Below are positions 12,411-23,491 of a DNA stretch of 64,000 nt, piece after piece (positions within the stretch are counted from its first letter, which is position 1; every line of letters starts with the position of its first letter). The notes under the pieces are model-generated. The model was given only the letters and a program-made list of their open reading frames with translations, was not told the DNA's origin and did no database searches. Source of the stretch: Diplolepis rosae (lineage: Eukaryota > Arthropoda > Insecta > Hymenoptera > Diplolepididae); assembly GCA_030998225.1 (NCBI GenBank), contig JAPYXD010000259.1, positions 3,767,001 through 3,831,000 on the forward strand, given 5' to 3'. The translations under genes were made by a program, and so were the position numbers.

Positions 12411-12690
12411 CTCTAAATACGAATCAGTCAAATTGTTACTGATTGAATTAGTGATTTGCCTTTACACTAATTCACCAGTGGAAAAAATATTTTTCCCTGT
12501 TAAATCAGTTAATTTTCACTGATTCGTTAGTGAAAAATATTTTTCATTATTAAATCAGTTAATTTTCAGGGATTGAATTAGTGAAATTTGACTGATTCAC
12601 AGTAACCTCTTTTGGCCTATTTGAATCAGTCAAATTTGACTGATAATCAGTAGATTTTGTCAGATTCAGATTTACAGAGTAGAATATATT
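12411..12690. mobile_element. GAATCAGT-type MITE, copy 1
   Basis: The ends read CTCTCTAAATACGAATCAGT and a degenerate reverse complement ending TTACAGAGTAG. The interior is dominated by inverted and direct GAATCAGTNAAATTT and TTCACTGATT words. It matches the element at 13868-14217. Confidence 0.6.
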
Positions 12691-12978
12691 TGAAGAATTT
12701 TTTTGATTTTTTCGTTTTAGATCATCTGGAGAGCCGGAATCATGTTTACCATATAATACAACATCTTTTTTTTGAAGCCACGACTTTGATGCTTTGTAAA
12801 TTTTTTTATGTGAATATAAATCCTTGAGGTTATCAATCATCTGCATCAGGTGACTGAATCCCTGTGAAAATTCGTTCAAGATTAATTTTTTGTTTGCGAA
12901 AATTCTTCCTGAAATTTTTGGAGATACTACAGAAGACAAAAAACGTCTTCTGATTTCATTTTCGTAAAAATTTTGCAA
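12691..12978 (-). CDS. Unrecognised open frame, possible exon or protein relic
   Basis: On the minus strand the frame starts with ATG at 12978 and reads MQNFYENEIRRRFLSSVVSP and onward for about 96 residues before running into the MITE at 12411-12690. In that MITE it continues only as repeat-derived sequence and stops at 12559. The first part has unusually balanced composition for this window: mixed charged residues, few lysine or asparagine runs, and a basic stretch SPDDLKRKNQKN. I do not recognise the family, and no splice sites or neighbours support a gene. It could be a chance frame or a fragment of a decayed gene or transposon. Confidence 0.2.
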
Positions 12979-13627
12979 AAAAGTTCACAATCAATTATAT
13001 GTACGATTGATCCATTGCTTAAAAATGATCGTAATGTGGAAAAACTTGTAATGTGGTTCAAATTTTGAATGTTTCCTAAACTTATATCAAAAAATTAAAA
13101 AGTTAATTAAAGAGTCAATAAGCTAGTTATTCTATTGGCAATATTTTTGAGGTAAAATAGAAATGTAATTAAAAAAAATAATTGAATAATAAAATTGATA
13201 CATTTCCATACGTATTTAATTTCTAATGGTTTATGTTATTCACTGCGTACTTAAAAGAAGAATTAGAACATTTCACTTTTCTTGATCAACAAAATATTAA
13301 ATTAAATATCAACCATGACAGATAATTCTTCAAATTCACCATCCTTTTTAAAAATAATTAACAGTTTTTTAAAATCACTTAATATGTCTGTATCATTTGG
13401 AAAAAAATGTTATGCTATCAATTATTTTTGTCTCAGCACATGTTTAATTTAAAAGATATTTTGTTGTAGTAATCAAAATTTTTTTATAGTGCAACAAAAA
13501 GTTTGGTTGCAAAAGTACCAACAAAATATTTTTGTTTATCTGATATAGACTTAACTAGATTGTCTTCAATCCAGTCATCCAATTAAAATCGTTCGTGAAA
13601 TTAAAACGTTCAAATTAAATTAAAAAC
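12979..13627. other. AT-rich spacer, nothing identified
   Basis: There are no coding frames or paired termini. A few CAACAAAAT-like words near 13490-13530 resemble the 8.7-9.9 kb satellite. Confidence 0.4.
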
Positions 13628-13867
13628 AGTAATCAAAATGTAAGAAAATTTATTAACGTGTATACAATTAAAATTTTTTGAACTATAAGATCGAATCGTT
13701 GGAAATTTCCATATTAAATTTTCATTACATCTAATGGAAGTTTTTTCAGTAACGTATATCAATTTTAAAATTTATATTAATTGTTCATAACATAGAAATC
13801 TATTAATTTTAATTTACCACTTGTATATTAAAGTCTATTAAAATTAATAAGATTTTTAACAGTGTAT
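13628..13867 (-). mobile_element. MITE ending TACACTGTTAAAAATC, copy 1
   Basis: Read on the minus strand, it starts TACACTGTTAAAAATC and continues TTATTAATTTTAATAGACTT and TATACAAGTGGTAAATTA. It matches the left half of the plus-strand copy at 29194-29461 closely and the right part more loosely. Its left border is uncertain. Confidence 0.6.
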
Positions 13868-14217
13868 ACTCTCTAAACCTGAATCAGTGAACGGGCACTG
13901 ATTCGCAGTGACTATTCACTGATGGCAGCAGCTATAAGTCTTTCACTGAGAATCAGTGAAATTCGACTGATGAATCAGTGAAATAGATTGAAATGTGTTA
14001 CTTTTTGATTTTAGTGAAAATTTCACTGACAATCAGTGATATATCAGTGAAATTGTCATTAAAATTGATCAGTAATATATATTTTACTAATTGAATTTTA
14101 CTGATTAATTTCAGTGATGATTTTACTGTTTTTAAATGAGATTTTCACTAAAGTGATAGAATAACCCGTTTCGATCTATTTAATAAGTGAAATCCCACTA
14201 ATTCAAATTTAGGGAGA
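13868..14217. mobile_element. GAATCAGT-type MITE, copy 2
   Basis: The ends are CTCTCTAAACCTGAATCAGT and, inverted at the right, AATTCAAATTTAGGGAGA. The interior is packed with AATCAGTGAAATT and TTTCACTGA words in both orientations. It abuts the preceding MITE directly. Confidence 0.65.
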
Positions 14218-16038
14218 AGATACTGGTTTCGTGAACCAGTAATCTCTATTTGCATTCAGAGGTTGACTAAAAGCATGCTGGTTTTTGTGGAGGTCTTAAA
14301 TCCACACCCTCGGTTATCGGGGCTCGTGAATCAAATTCTTAATTCGATTCTGTCGTACAACGAGTCACGGAAATAATGTTCGATAATATTAACATAAGTA
14401 CTCTCTCGTACACTGTGTACCCGACAATGAAACTTGATATAAATCGTATCTGATGGTTCTACACCGTCTTGTACTTTCCCTTTTATGGGAAAAACTCAAC
14501 ACACGCTACTTTTCTCTACTTCTTTTCAAACAGCTTTGCACGAAACATGCTAATAACTTTTTTCTTCGTCTACTTGTGAGAAGTGCAATCCTTACCTTTC
14601 ACAAAAATACCAAAAAAAATTTCACTTTACAAATCCGGCGAATAAATTATTTCTTAAGGAAAAAGTGTACAAACGGAAATCAAGTAAAAGTTTTAAAAAG
14701 TTCAAAGAATTAGAAACTTGACACGCAAGTTTCTTGTTCTAGATTTCATTATTGTAGAAAATGTTTGCCTTGATTTTGAAAAACTGCGTGGGAAGTTTTA
14801 TTCAATTACACGTTTTGTAACTAGTTGTAAAATTGTATTAACTCTTCTGCTTATTTTATGACCACTCTGCTTCCTCATAAAGGAAGCTGATAATCAGTTA
14901 TTTCAATGAAATAATAAATATTGATTTTTTTATTATTATTAGTTTTAAAAAAAATGTTTTCACTCAAATGTAAAACTAATATTGATCTAACGATTCGTTT
15001 TGATACATGGAATCGTTTTGCTCCATGTGTTAAAATTGAATTATGAAAAATAAAAAAGTTATATCTAAACATCTGAAACTTTAACATTTTAATTAAAAAT
15101 TTGAAAATTTTTAAAATGTGTACACTGTAAAAGAAATCGTAATTTTCCAATACATAGGTGATGAAATTGTTCAATAATAAATTGAAAAAATAACCTTCTA
15201 TCGAATTATTTCAATAATTTACAAGAAATATTCGAATCCCTATTGGATTTTTTTTCAGTATTGAAATTTTTCAAGTGTAGTCTTAAAATTTTTCAAAGTC
15301 AGACACGCAATTTTTGGTACGTTATTGAGTATTTCCTACATGATTTATATACAAATTTCAAAACATATATTGGTTAATTACTTCCAATACTTTATTGTAA
15401 GTTTCAAAAAAAAATTTTTAGAGTGTAGTTATAAACAATTTTTCAAATCAATTCACATTCTAATTCAATAAAATTTAGTGATGTTCTTGAAAATGTTAAT
15501 ATTTTGGTAATTTTAATTGCGGTCTAAAATTTTGTTTACCAAATTTTTCTCTATGATAAAGTCTAGGATGAGGTTTGCAAAAATGTTTCCATGGGTCAAC
15601 AAAATTTACCAAAGAAATTTATTTTTTAACTAGTTGCAAAAATTCCAAAAGTCTTTATTATTTTTGGAGTTTTTACCATCAAAGAAAGTAGAAATTTCAC
15701 ATTTTTGAAATATTTTTTATAAAACTGGCATTTCGCCTTAAGCTTATTAAATATTCAATTTTATTAGCTTTCGTCTCATTATAGAAACAAATTTCTATCG
15801 AATGTTATAAGAATGAGTATTTTTGAATAGTTTTCAGCTAATTTAATACAGGAAGGAAAAACAAATCGAATCATCCATTTTGGTTGAACATTTGAGTAAA
15901 AAATGACAAAATTTTTTTTACATCTATGTTTTAAAAACCGTAATTTCTTATTTTTATCAAAATAAATGTTTATTTTCCAGAAAAAGAGTTACATAATACA
16001 ACTGAATCAAAAAAAAATTTATTTCTAACACTTAATAA
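14218..16038. other. Spacer, no gene confirmed
   Basis: 14220-14470 is less AT-rich and unique. The rest is AT-rich. An 86-codon frame at 14453-14713 has a plausible mixed composition but no recognisable domain, and I do not call it a gene. Confidence 0.45.
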
Positions 16039-16040
16039 TA

Positions 16041-16363
16041 CACTCAGAAAAAATATTTTATTGAATCAAAAAAATTATTTGTTTAAAACACTTTCTTTGA
16101 TGTAAAGAAATGTTTTGTTTAAATGAAATAAAATTTGTTTGATTCAAACAAAATATCTTTGAACCAAATAAATATATCAATGCATTAATTTCTTTGTTTT
16201 GAAGAAAAATTAATTCGATTCAAACAAATATTTATTTGGTTCAAAGATATTTTGTTTGAATCAAACAAATTTTATTTCATTTAAACAAATCATTTCTTTA
16301 AATCAAAGAAAGTTGTTCAAACTAATCATTATATTTGATTCAATAAAATCTTTTTTCTGAGTG
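16041..16363. mobile_element. Fold-back MITE with TA duplication
   Basis: The element begins CACTCAGAAAAAATATTTTA and ends TTTTTTCTGAGTG. It is almost wholly palindromic, with the centre near 16195, and is built from TTTGATTCAAACAAA and ATTTCTTTG words. TA flanks both ends (16039-16040 and 16364-16365). It is non-autonomous and probably mobilised by a TA-targeting (Tc1/mariner-type) transposase. Confidence 0.8.
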
Positions 16364-16470
16364 TACAAGAAATTTTTGTAGATTTTACAAAATCAATATA
16401 CATGCATCTTGCATTTATTTCATTTTCACTAACAATATAATAAAATTAACAAACTTTATTAAAATAAACA

Positions 16471-16755
16471 CACACTCTAAAAAACGTTGTTCGTCAAACA
16501 AAATTGTTTTGTTGAATTTCGAAAGTATTTTATTGACTTAACTGAATTTTTCGCTTATATCTAATAATTAAAATTTTTAAAAGTAAATCAAATATTTGCT
16601 TAGATCAACCAAATTTTACTGACCATGGAATTTTGTTAAGTTAATGAAATAATTTCATTGGATCAACTAAACTTTTTGTTGTCCTTATAACAATGAAATA
16701 CTATGTTTGAACCAACAAGAATTTTGTTGATTGCATCAAATCTTTTTCTGAGTGC
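16471..16755 (+). mobile_element. MITE ending in CACTCWRAAAAA
   Basis: The left end is CACACTCTAAAAAACGTTG and the right end reads inward GCACTCAGAAAAAGATTTG, imperfect inverted termini. The interior includes ACAAAATTGTTTTGTTGAA and CCAACAAGAATTTTGTTG. It is colinear with 8070-8275. Confidence 0.6.
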
Positions 16756-16998
16756 ATTTGTATTAAAATTAAAGTTTGTATCTATATTAAATTTGATATA
16801 TCTTACAAAAAAAATGGAAGATTAAAATAGAGATTTCTAAAAGTGTTGTTTTGGATTACAACGCAGAAATTTCGTAATATTTCTAAGAGTCTAGTATATA
16901 TATATACAAAATAATGTGAGCATTACTCAATGTAATTTGAAAGTAAAAGTTATTAAAGATTTCGTGTGTTCTAATGGATTTTTTGGATATCATCAATC

Positions 16999-17272
16999 AT
17001 GGCGACCCTAATCGGATTGTACTTTGCCACCTCCCTCTCATATTATAATCAAGTACTCCTGCCTGTATTTATAGATGACCCTCGCGTTTCGGAGAAACCT
17101 TTTTATTGTCTCCGATGCAATAATAACGAACCCTCTGATACAAGAAATGTCGTTATAAATAAAAACGCAGATATACTAACTACAAAATTACTCGCAGCGC
17201 ATTCACTTCTGATAATGACTCTACCACCTCTTTTCATTATTAAAGCGGATACATCAAAGATAAAAAAAAAAA
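16999..17272 (+). CDS. Unrecognised open frame truncated by family X
   Basis: A frame beginning MATLIGLYFATSLSYYNQVL and continuing to about 91 residues runs up to the junction with family X copy 3, then stops inside the repeat at 17331. The composition (VFIDDPRVSEKPFYCLRC, two nearby cysteines) is more protein-like than the average frame here, and the DNA is less AT-rich. No family is recognised. It could be part of a host exon or chance; the last residues are certainly repeat-derived. Confidence 0.2.
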
Positions 17273-18702
17273 TCTGCCCGCTTCGCAGACACATTCTCAT
17301 CGAGCGCAGCTCTCTTCGCTCGCAAGTTTGAGCGCGCCTAGGGCGCACAATTTGATCGTCGCGCTCCGTAATACTTTATCGTCGCGCTGCGCGGTCCGGA
17401 CTTTTTGAACGTCGCGCTTCGCGCTCGGTCTTATGCTTTTCGCATACATTTAAATTTATTTCTTATAATTTGATACTAAAGCTCAAACCAATTTTATAAT
17501 AATATTGCAGATGATGTGAGTTACACATTTTCTCAAAGTCACTCTACTTCTTTTTGAATTTAAGTAAAATAAGAGATTCAATTTACTTAAGGCTCTATCA
17601 GCCTTAAGGAACACATTCTCATCATGACGCTCGCGCTTCGCGCTCGATTTTCTGTATACATTTCAGTAACTTTTTAATAAATTACATGATTAAAATAATT
17701 TATTTTCTTCCAAATCTCTCAAAAAGAAAAAACAATCGTAGACTTTATTTAAGGAAACGATTTTGCAGAACAACGCTTATTTCGTATCTCACATATTTTG
17801 GTGAAAAAAATCGAATTTTTTCAATATTAAAAAGCAAAACATAAAATATACATCCTGTCCCGAAATTTCTTTATCAGAATTTGTAGACCTCATTTAGGCA
17901 AACAATTTTCCATCTAAATGTTTTTTTTGCATCTCACATATTTTGTCTAAAAAATGGAATTTTTTCATTTTTATCGTATTTTTTGGAATTGAAACGAAAA
18001 ATATATCTTTTATCAGAAACTGTGTCAGACAAAATTTGTAGATCTTTTTGAAACGAACAACTTTGTATTCTTACGTTTTTTTGGTATTTCCAATATTATT
18101 GTTAAAAAATTGAATTTTGGATTTTCAATAGTTTTTTTTTAATTAAAAAGAAAAATATGCATCTTATGAAAAAATGTTATAATTCAAATTTGTAGGTCTT
18201 CATGTATTCAATAATATTGTATCATAACGTTTTTTCGTATCTCGTATAATTTAACTGGAAAATGGAATTTTGATATTGACTTTTTTCGAATTTGAATATG
18301 CTGTAACATTTCTAATTTTGATTTAATCAAAAAATGTTATAAGGATAATTTGTAGAGATTTATGAACACTATCAAAAACCAGGATTGGAATTTTTGATTT
18401 TTTCAAAAAATTATTTTCAAAAACACAAAAGTAGTGCTCAATCCCTCAATTTTGATTGGATGTGGCTGGCTAACGAACTTGTCCTTACTTTTTCGGCTCC
18501 GATAAAGTGTTCCAAAGCTCAATTCAATCTGATAATTCTATCGAGAGCGATGCCGCACACGACCTACTACAGACAGGCAGACAGACACTTTCGTAAAAAC
18601 CGTTTTTTCTGACTCAGGGGGTCTCAAAATGTAAAGATTTGATGAAAATTTCGAAAGTCATTTTTTACATAAAACCAATACCTTCTCAAAAGATGAGAAT
18701 GT
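17273..18702 (+). repeat. Family X interspersed repeat, copy 3 (near complete)
   Basis: It starts TCTGCCCGCTTCGC after an A run. GC-rich islands follow (GCGCGCCTAGGGCGC, GTCGCGCTGCGCG, GCGCTTCGCGCTCGG), then CTTAAGGCTCTATCAGCC (17587) and CTCGCGCTTCGCGCTCG (17630). Next come about 145-bp degenerate repeats from 17720 to 18370. A TTGGATGTGGCTGGCTAACG block (18457) and CGACCTACTACAGACAGGCAGACAG follow, and the copy ends in ATACCTTCTCAAAAGATGAGAATGT. The terminus can form a small hairpin. No protein is encoded. Confidence 0.75.
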
Positions 18703-18805
18703 AAAAAAGAAAGATCGTCTGTGCATCTAACAGTATAAATGAAGCACATCCTTGAAAAGTAAATTACTTCATTAAGTATAAACTCATGACTCCATTTCAA
18801 TTTTT

Positions 18806-19148
18806 GCATTCTCATCATATGAGGAAGTATTGGTTTTATGTGGAAAATCACTTTCGGAATTTTTATCAAATTTTTACCTTTTGAGGGCCAAAAAAAAAGG
18901 ATGAGTTCGTTAACCAGCCATTTTTGACCAATGGTTCTGGTTTTGTCCATAAAAAAACGTTTTTGTAAAAATCAAAACTTCCATTTTCCTGTCAAAATGT
19001 ACGAGATAGGGCAAAATATCTTTTTATACAGATCTATAAATTTTCTGGTAACTATTTTTTCATAGGAGTTATATTTTTTGTTTATTCGTGAATTTTTTGA
19101 ACAACTCTATTTTGCACCAAATCTATGCAAGATACGAAAAAAATCTTA
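18806..19148 (-). repeat. Family X fragment in inverted orientation
   Basis: It begins GCATTCTCATCATATGAGG, the inverted terminus of family X, and runs backwards through the GACTTTCGAAATTTT and TTAACCAGCCA blocks into the CGAGATACGAAAAA repeats. With copy 3 it forms a loose inverted pair with a spacer of about 100 bp. Confidence 0.6.
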
Positions 19149-19661
19149 CACCCAAAACAAAAGTTTCATTTAAATTTAAGAAATCGTTTTTTTGAGTTCA
19201 TTTCTTTAGTACGAAGTAAAAACACCTTTAAAACAAATATAAATTTATTTGATTTTAAGAAATCGCCTTTTTAGTGCGTGAGTTTGAGCGCGCCTGGGGC
19301 GCGCGATTTGATCGTTGTTCTTTGCGCTCCGTTCTGTTTGGATCTTGAGCTTCGCGTTCGGTCTTACATTTAAGTTTATTTCGTGTAATTTGATACTGAA
19401 GCTTAAGTCAATTTTATAATATTGTAGATGTGAATTACATTTTCACGCAGTTACAAAATTTTTTGATTTCAAATGAAAAAGGAAATTCAATTTACTTATG
19501 GCTCTATCAGTCTTAAGGAACACATTCTCATCATGAACCTCGCGCTTCGCGCTCCATTTTCTGTATACATTTTTGTAATTTTCTAATAATTTACATGATT
19601 AAAAAAATGTATCTTCTTCCAAATATCTCAAAAAGGAAAAAAATTCGTAGACTGTTTTCAA

Positions 19662-20335
19662 GGTAGTTTTCATCCACGAAAATTAGACCTCAGGCAAAAA
19701 TAGATAATTTTGCATTCAAGAATAGCAATATTATTATTGAAGGGCTATTTTGAAAGAGGAAAGATTATTTTACTTGAAAAAAATTTGAAACACAGAAAAA
19801 TAATTTTATTAATAAATTGTATTTTTGACCCAACTTATTATCTTATCGCTTCTTACCAAATTTTAAAAAATTATGCGATTCTAATAAATCATAAATCGTT
19901 TTTCAGAGAAAAGATTTCCCACAACTTTGCCGTTTTTGATTTTTGAAAATGAATTCTTTAATGGCTGAAACCAATAAAAAAAAATTTTCCAAAACGAAAT
20001 TTTTATAAAAAAAATGCTAAATTTTATAATAATTTATTCATTTTTTAAAATTTGAAATGGTTAAGTTGTAGGGAATCTTTTTTCTTGAAAAAGTGATTTT
20101 TAATTTATTAAAATCGCATAATTTTTTAAAATTTGGTAAGAAGTAAGAAGCGACAATAAAAAAAGTTGTGGAAAAAATAAAATCTATTAATAAAATTATT
20201 TTCCTGCATTTAAAATTTTTTTAGTGGAAATTAATCTGTTTTCTTCTAAAATAGCCATTCAATAATAATATTGCTATTCTTGAAAGCAAAATTATCTATT
20301 TTTGCCTGAGGTCTAATTTTCGTAGATCAACTACC
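19662..20335. mobile_element. Fold-back insertion at a TTAA-like site in family X
   Basis: Both ends begin GGTAGTT, and ACGAAAATTAGACCTCAGGC is shared by the two inverted arms, as is CAAGAATAGCAATATTATTA. The right flank is TTAA (20336-20339) and the left flank TCAA (19658-19661). The uninterrupted family X copy 2 reads ACTGTTTTTAAGC here, so the pre-insertion site was TTAA. This supports a TTAA-targeting, piggyBac-type insertion. No open frame of note. Confidence 0.7.
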
Positions 20336-20696
20336 TTAAGCAAATGATTTTTTATTTTAACTCTTATTTTGTATCTCACAAATTTTGGTTAAAAAATGGA
20401 ACTTTTGATTTTTAATAATGTTTTTTAAAACCAAAACATAAAATATACATCTTGTTAAAAAATGTCCTACTGAGAATTTGTAGACCTCATTTTGGCAAAT
20501 AATTTTTCTTCTCAACATTTTTTTCGTATGTCACATATTTTGGTTTAAATAATGGAATTTTTGAATTTTAATTGTATTTTTTGAAATTAAAATGCAAATA
20601 TACGTTTTATTAGAAACTCTGCCAGACAAAATTTGTAGATCATATTGGAACGAACAATTTTGCAAACTTATGTTTTTTTCGTATTTTACATATTTA

Positions 20697-20773
20697 AAGA
20701 ATTTGAAAATCTTTATGTGGAAAAAAAGACGTTTTCGACTGCGCTGGGATTCGAGCCCAAGTCTTTCAATATT
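20697..20773 (-). repeat. Dispersed fragment of the tRNA-like repeat
   Basis: It contains GAATTTGAAAATCTTTATGTGG, CGACTGCGCTGGGATTCGAG and CCAAGTCTTTC, close to the flank and 3' half of the 24.6-kb tRNA-like units. The anticodon and D-arm half is absent. Confidence 0.7.
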
Positions 20774-20874
20774 GTTAAAAAATTGATTTTGGAAAAATTT
20801 GATGAAAATTCCAAAAGTGATTTTTCACATAAAACCAATACCTTCTCATATGATGAGAATGTTGAAAATATTCA

Positions 20875-20985
20875 ATAAATTTCTTTTAATCAAATAAACT
20901 TTTCTTTGACCGTATAGCAATGCACAAATTTGCTTAATTCAAAGAAATATTTTTTTAATCAAAGAAACTTTTTTCTGGGTGTAGG
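20875..20985. mobile_element. Fragment of a fold-back MITE (TTTCTTTGAATCAAA type)
   Basis: AAATTTCTTTTAATCAAATAAAC, TTCAAAGAAATATTTTT and a right end TTTTTTCTGGGTGTA resemble the element at 16041-16363 and the one inside 21642-21840. Confidence 0.45.
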
Positions 20986-20986
20986 G

Positions 20987-21245
20987 AGGAAAATTGTTAG
21001 TTTCAAAAAAATCTACAAATTAGTTTTTGACTATTTTTCCATTAGAGCTATATCTGTTCATTTATTCTTGCACCAAATACATTTTTATGAAAATCGAAAA
21101 TTCAATTTTCCCGCCAAAATATACGAGATACGAAAAACATGTTAAGAAACAGAATTGTTTATTTCAAAAAGATCTACAACTTTGGTCCAAAACATTTTTT
21201 CATAGGAGTTATATCTTTTGTTTATTAATGAAAAATATTATTAAA
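20987..21245 (-). repeat. Family X fragment in inverted orientation
   Basis: AAAAAAATCTACAAATT, CGAAAATTCAATTTT, CGAGATACGAAAAACATG and TTTCATAGGAGTTATATC are the reverse complement of the 145-bp repeat portion of family X. It lies inverted relative to copy 4. Confidence 0.55.
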
Positions 21246-21247
21246 GA

Positions 21248-22467
21248 GTAGAAATTTCCCAAGTGAGCCTACGATTTTCGATGTTAGAAGAAAAATTAAA
21301 ACCAAGTATTAAAAAATAATCTACTTTGTAGTAACAATTCACATGTTAAATATTTTTGAAAAAAATCAATTTGTTTATTTACAATGTACAATTGAAAATT
21401 TTGCCATAGTTTGATTGAAAAATTGTTTTCTAGTAAACTATTTATGGGAAATCAATAAAAATTTGGGTAGGTGGTAAAAAATAAATGCGCTCGACAGCAA
21501 CATTTTTAAAAAGATGATAATTTGTTATTGTTGCTTATTTTTATCATTTTTTAATAAACAAATGCTGATTTTCCCCTGCTTTACATATGGAATTTTCTTC
21601 AATTAGAAAAAGCTCTGAACGTTTAAGATTCAGAAACCGTTTGAAAAAAAAAATTTCTTCGAATTGAAGAAAGTTTTGTTGGTTCAAAAAAATTTTCTTT
21701 AATGTAAACATATCTATTTCTTTGGATCAAAGAAATTTTTTTTGAATTAACAAAACTTTCTTTAATACAAAGAAATTTTTTTTTTTGACCGTATATCAAA
21801 GAAGTGTTTCTTTGATTCAAAGAAACTGTTTTCTCAGTGTATTTGAGGGTAAATTCAGTGTCTGCTGTATGTCGTTAATGTTAAATAAAAATTTCTTATA
21901 CTTTTATATTAATCTTAAACGGTTGTAACGCAAAGTATTCCGTGCCTTATGCAATGCTAAGAAGCCCTCGTAACGCGCCTCTCGAGTGATCGCCGCTGCT
22001 CGCGGCGCGTGGCGTTAAACAGTATTAGTTATTATCACCCCAAAGAGCGAGCACAAAAAAGTTGAAACGGTTTCTGAATCTTAAACGTTCAGAGCTTTTT
22101 CTAATTGAAGAAAATACCAAATTCCCTATGTAGAACAGGGGAAAATCAGTATTTGTTTATTAAAAAATGATGGAAATAAGCAACAATAACAAATTATCAT
22201 GTTGTTAAAAATGTTATTTTCAAACGAACTCATTTCTCACCATCTTTCCAAATTTGTATCAATTTCCCATGAATAGTTTACGAGAAAACAATTTTATAAT
22301 CAAACGATGCCAACATTTTCAATCACACATTGTAAATAGACAAATTGATTTTTTTCAAAAATATTCAAGATGAGCCTTGGTACTACAAAGTAGATTATTT
22401 TTGAACACTTTGTTTTAATTTTTCTTCTGACGTCGAAAATCGTAGGCTCACTTGGTAAATTTCTACT
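21248..22467. mobile_element. Long fold-back element
   Basis: The left arm (from AGTAGAAATTTCCCAAGTGA) and the right arm (ending TTGGTAAATTTCTACT) are inverted copies of about 390 bp. Shared blocks include GAGCCTACGATTTTCGA, CAATTTGTTTATTTACAATG, AACAATAACAAATTATCAT and CAGAAACCGTTT. The centre (about 21640-22060) holds a MITE at 21642-21840 and a GC-richer unique piece near 21940-22010 with CCGCTGCTCGCGGCGC. No target duplication could be fixed. Confidence 0.7.
21642..21840. mobile_element. MITE of the TTTGATTCAAAGAAA type, inside the fold-back
   Basis: It consists of repeated inverted CAAAGAAATTTTTTTT and AACAAAACTTTCTTTAA words and ends TTTTCTCAGTGTA, like the termini at 16041-16363. Confidence 0.5.
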
Positions 22468-22562
22468 AAAAAATAAAAGAATCTCTCTCTAAGTGAAACT
22501 TTACGCAGAATAAAAAAAAAATGTTGGAGACGAATTTAATAATTTGTATGTTAAGGACATAG

Positions 22563-22977
22563 AACACCGAGCGCAAAGCGCGAGATCCACAAATTTCGGA
22601 GTGCGAAGTGCGATGACTGAAACACGCGCCCCAGGCTTGCTCAAATTTTTATTTTTGATGCAAATGTGGCTTTAATGGATGTAAAGTAAAAAATTGAGCG
22701 CGAAGCGCGAATATCGTGATGAGAATGTGTTTCTTAAGGCTGATATGTTAGAGCCTTAAGTAAATTGATTTTCCTTTTTCATTTGAAATCATAATAAAAT
22801 TTAGTAACTTTAAAAAAATTTAATTCACATTCACAATATAATAAAATTCACTTGAGTTGCAGTATAAAATTACTAGAACGAAACTTGAATGTATACGAAG
22901 AATATAAGACCAAGCGCAAAGCGTGAGGTCCAAACAGAACGCAGCGCAAAGCGCGACGATCGAATCGCGTGCTCAAA
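22563..22977 (-). repeat. Family X interspersed repeat, copy 5 (5' part only)
   Basis: Read on the minus strand it holds the GCGCTTCG islands, CTTAAGGCTCTAACATATC and CGCGCTTCGCGCTC in the usual order. It is interrupted at its 5' end by the MITE at 22978. A short GC-island piece beyond 22600 is duplicated. Confidence 0.65.
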
Positions 22978-23491
22978 CCCGTGTGGAAAAATTCCATGGC
23001 AGTCTATTGTCTGATCTGGCCCAAGTCTGGCAACGTCCACACTGGCTGGTCTGGAAGTTCTGGTTTGGTCCAGATCTGGCGCTGGTCAGCATTCCATGAC
23101 TAAAAAGTTTGTATATGGCGAAAGAAATTTTTTTTTACAAATTTCGGAAAATCCCTAGGTAAGTAACAAGTTTTTAGAAACATTTATTACGCAACCGGAA
23201 ACAAGTATCTCTTTTTTGTAAATATTGCTACTACTTACTTTATGATTTTTAATCGAAGTCGATAAATGTTGAATTAAAATGGTTTTCCAACCAAAACTTT
23301 ATTAACTGACTACCAATTAGTGGCTAACCAGCCGCGAATTCGTGGCTGACTAGCCGCTGTCTAGCGGCTGATCGTACAAAAACGTTACAGTTCTGGCCAG
23401 CCCCAGACCAGGCCTTATAGTCAGCGCCACAACTGGAAACCAGACAGTCTGGTCTGGCGCTGGCCAGCGCCATGAAATTTTTCTACACGGG
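22978..23491. mobile_element. CTGG-rich MITE
   Basis: Inverted ends CCCGTGTGGAAAAATT and AATTTTTCTACACGGG continue into CCATGGC and GCCATG. Subterminal regions are unusually rich in CTGGYC and CCAGAC words (TCTGGTCTGGCGCTGGCCAG and similar on both sides). The central part is AT-rich. No open frame and no clear target duplication. The superfamily is unknown. Confidence 0.7.

Larger units (their letters stand above)
19281..20862 (+). repeat. Family X interspersed repeat, copy 4, interrupted
   Basis: It starts in GCGCGCCTGGGGCGCGCG and passes GCGTTCGGTCTTAC, CTTATGGCTCTATCAGTC (19496) and CTCGCGCTTCGCGCTCC. It is split by a 674-bp fold-back insertion at 19662-20335, then resumes and ends in CCTTCTCATATGATGAGAATGT. 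A tRNA-like fragment lies at 20697-20773. Confidence 0.7.

Noticed and set aside
17279..17420. CpG-island promoter at the GCGCTTCGCGC cluster
   Set aside because: The same islands occur in every family X copy, so they are a property of the repeat and not of a host promoter.
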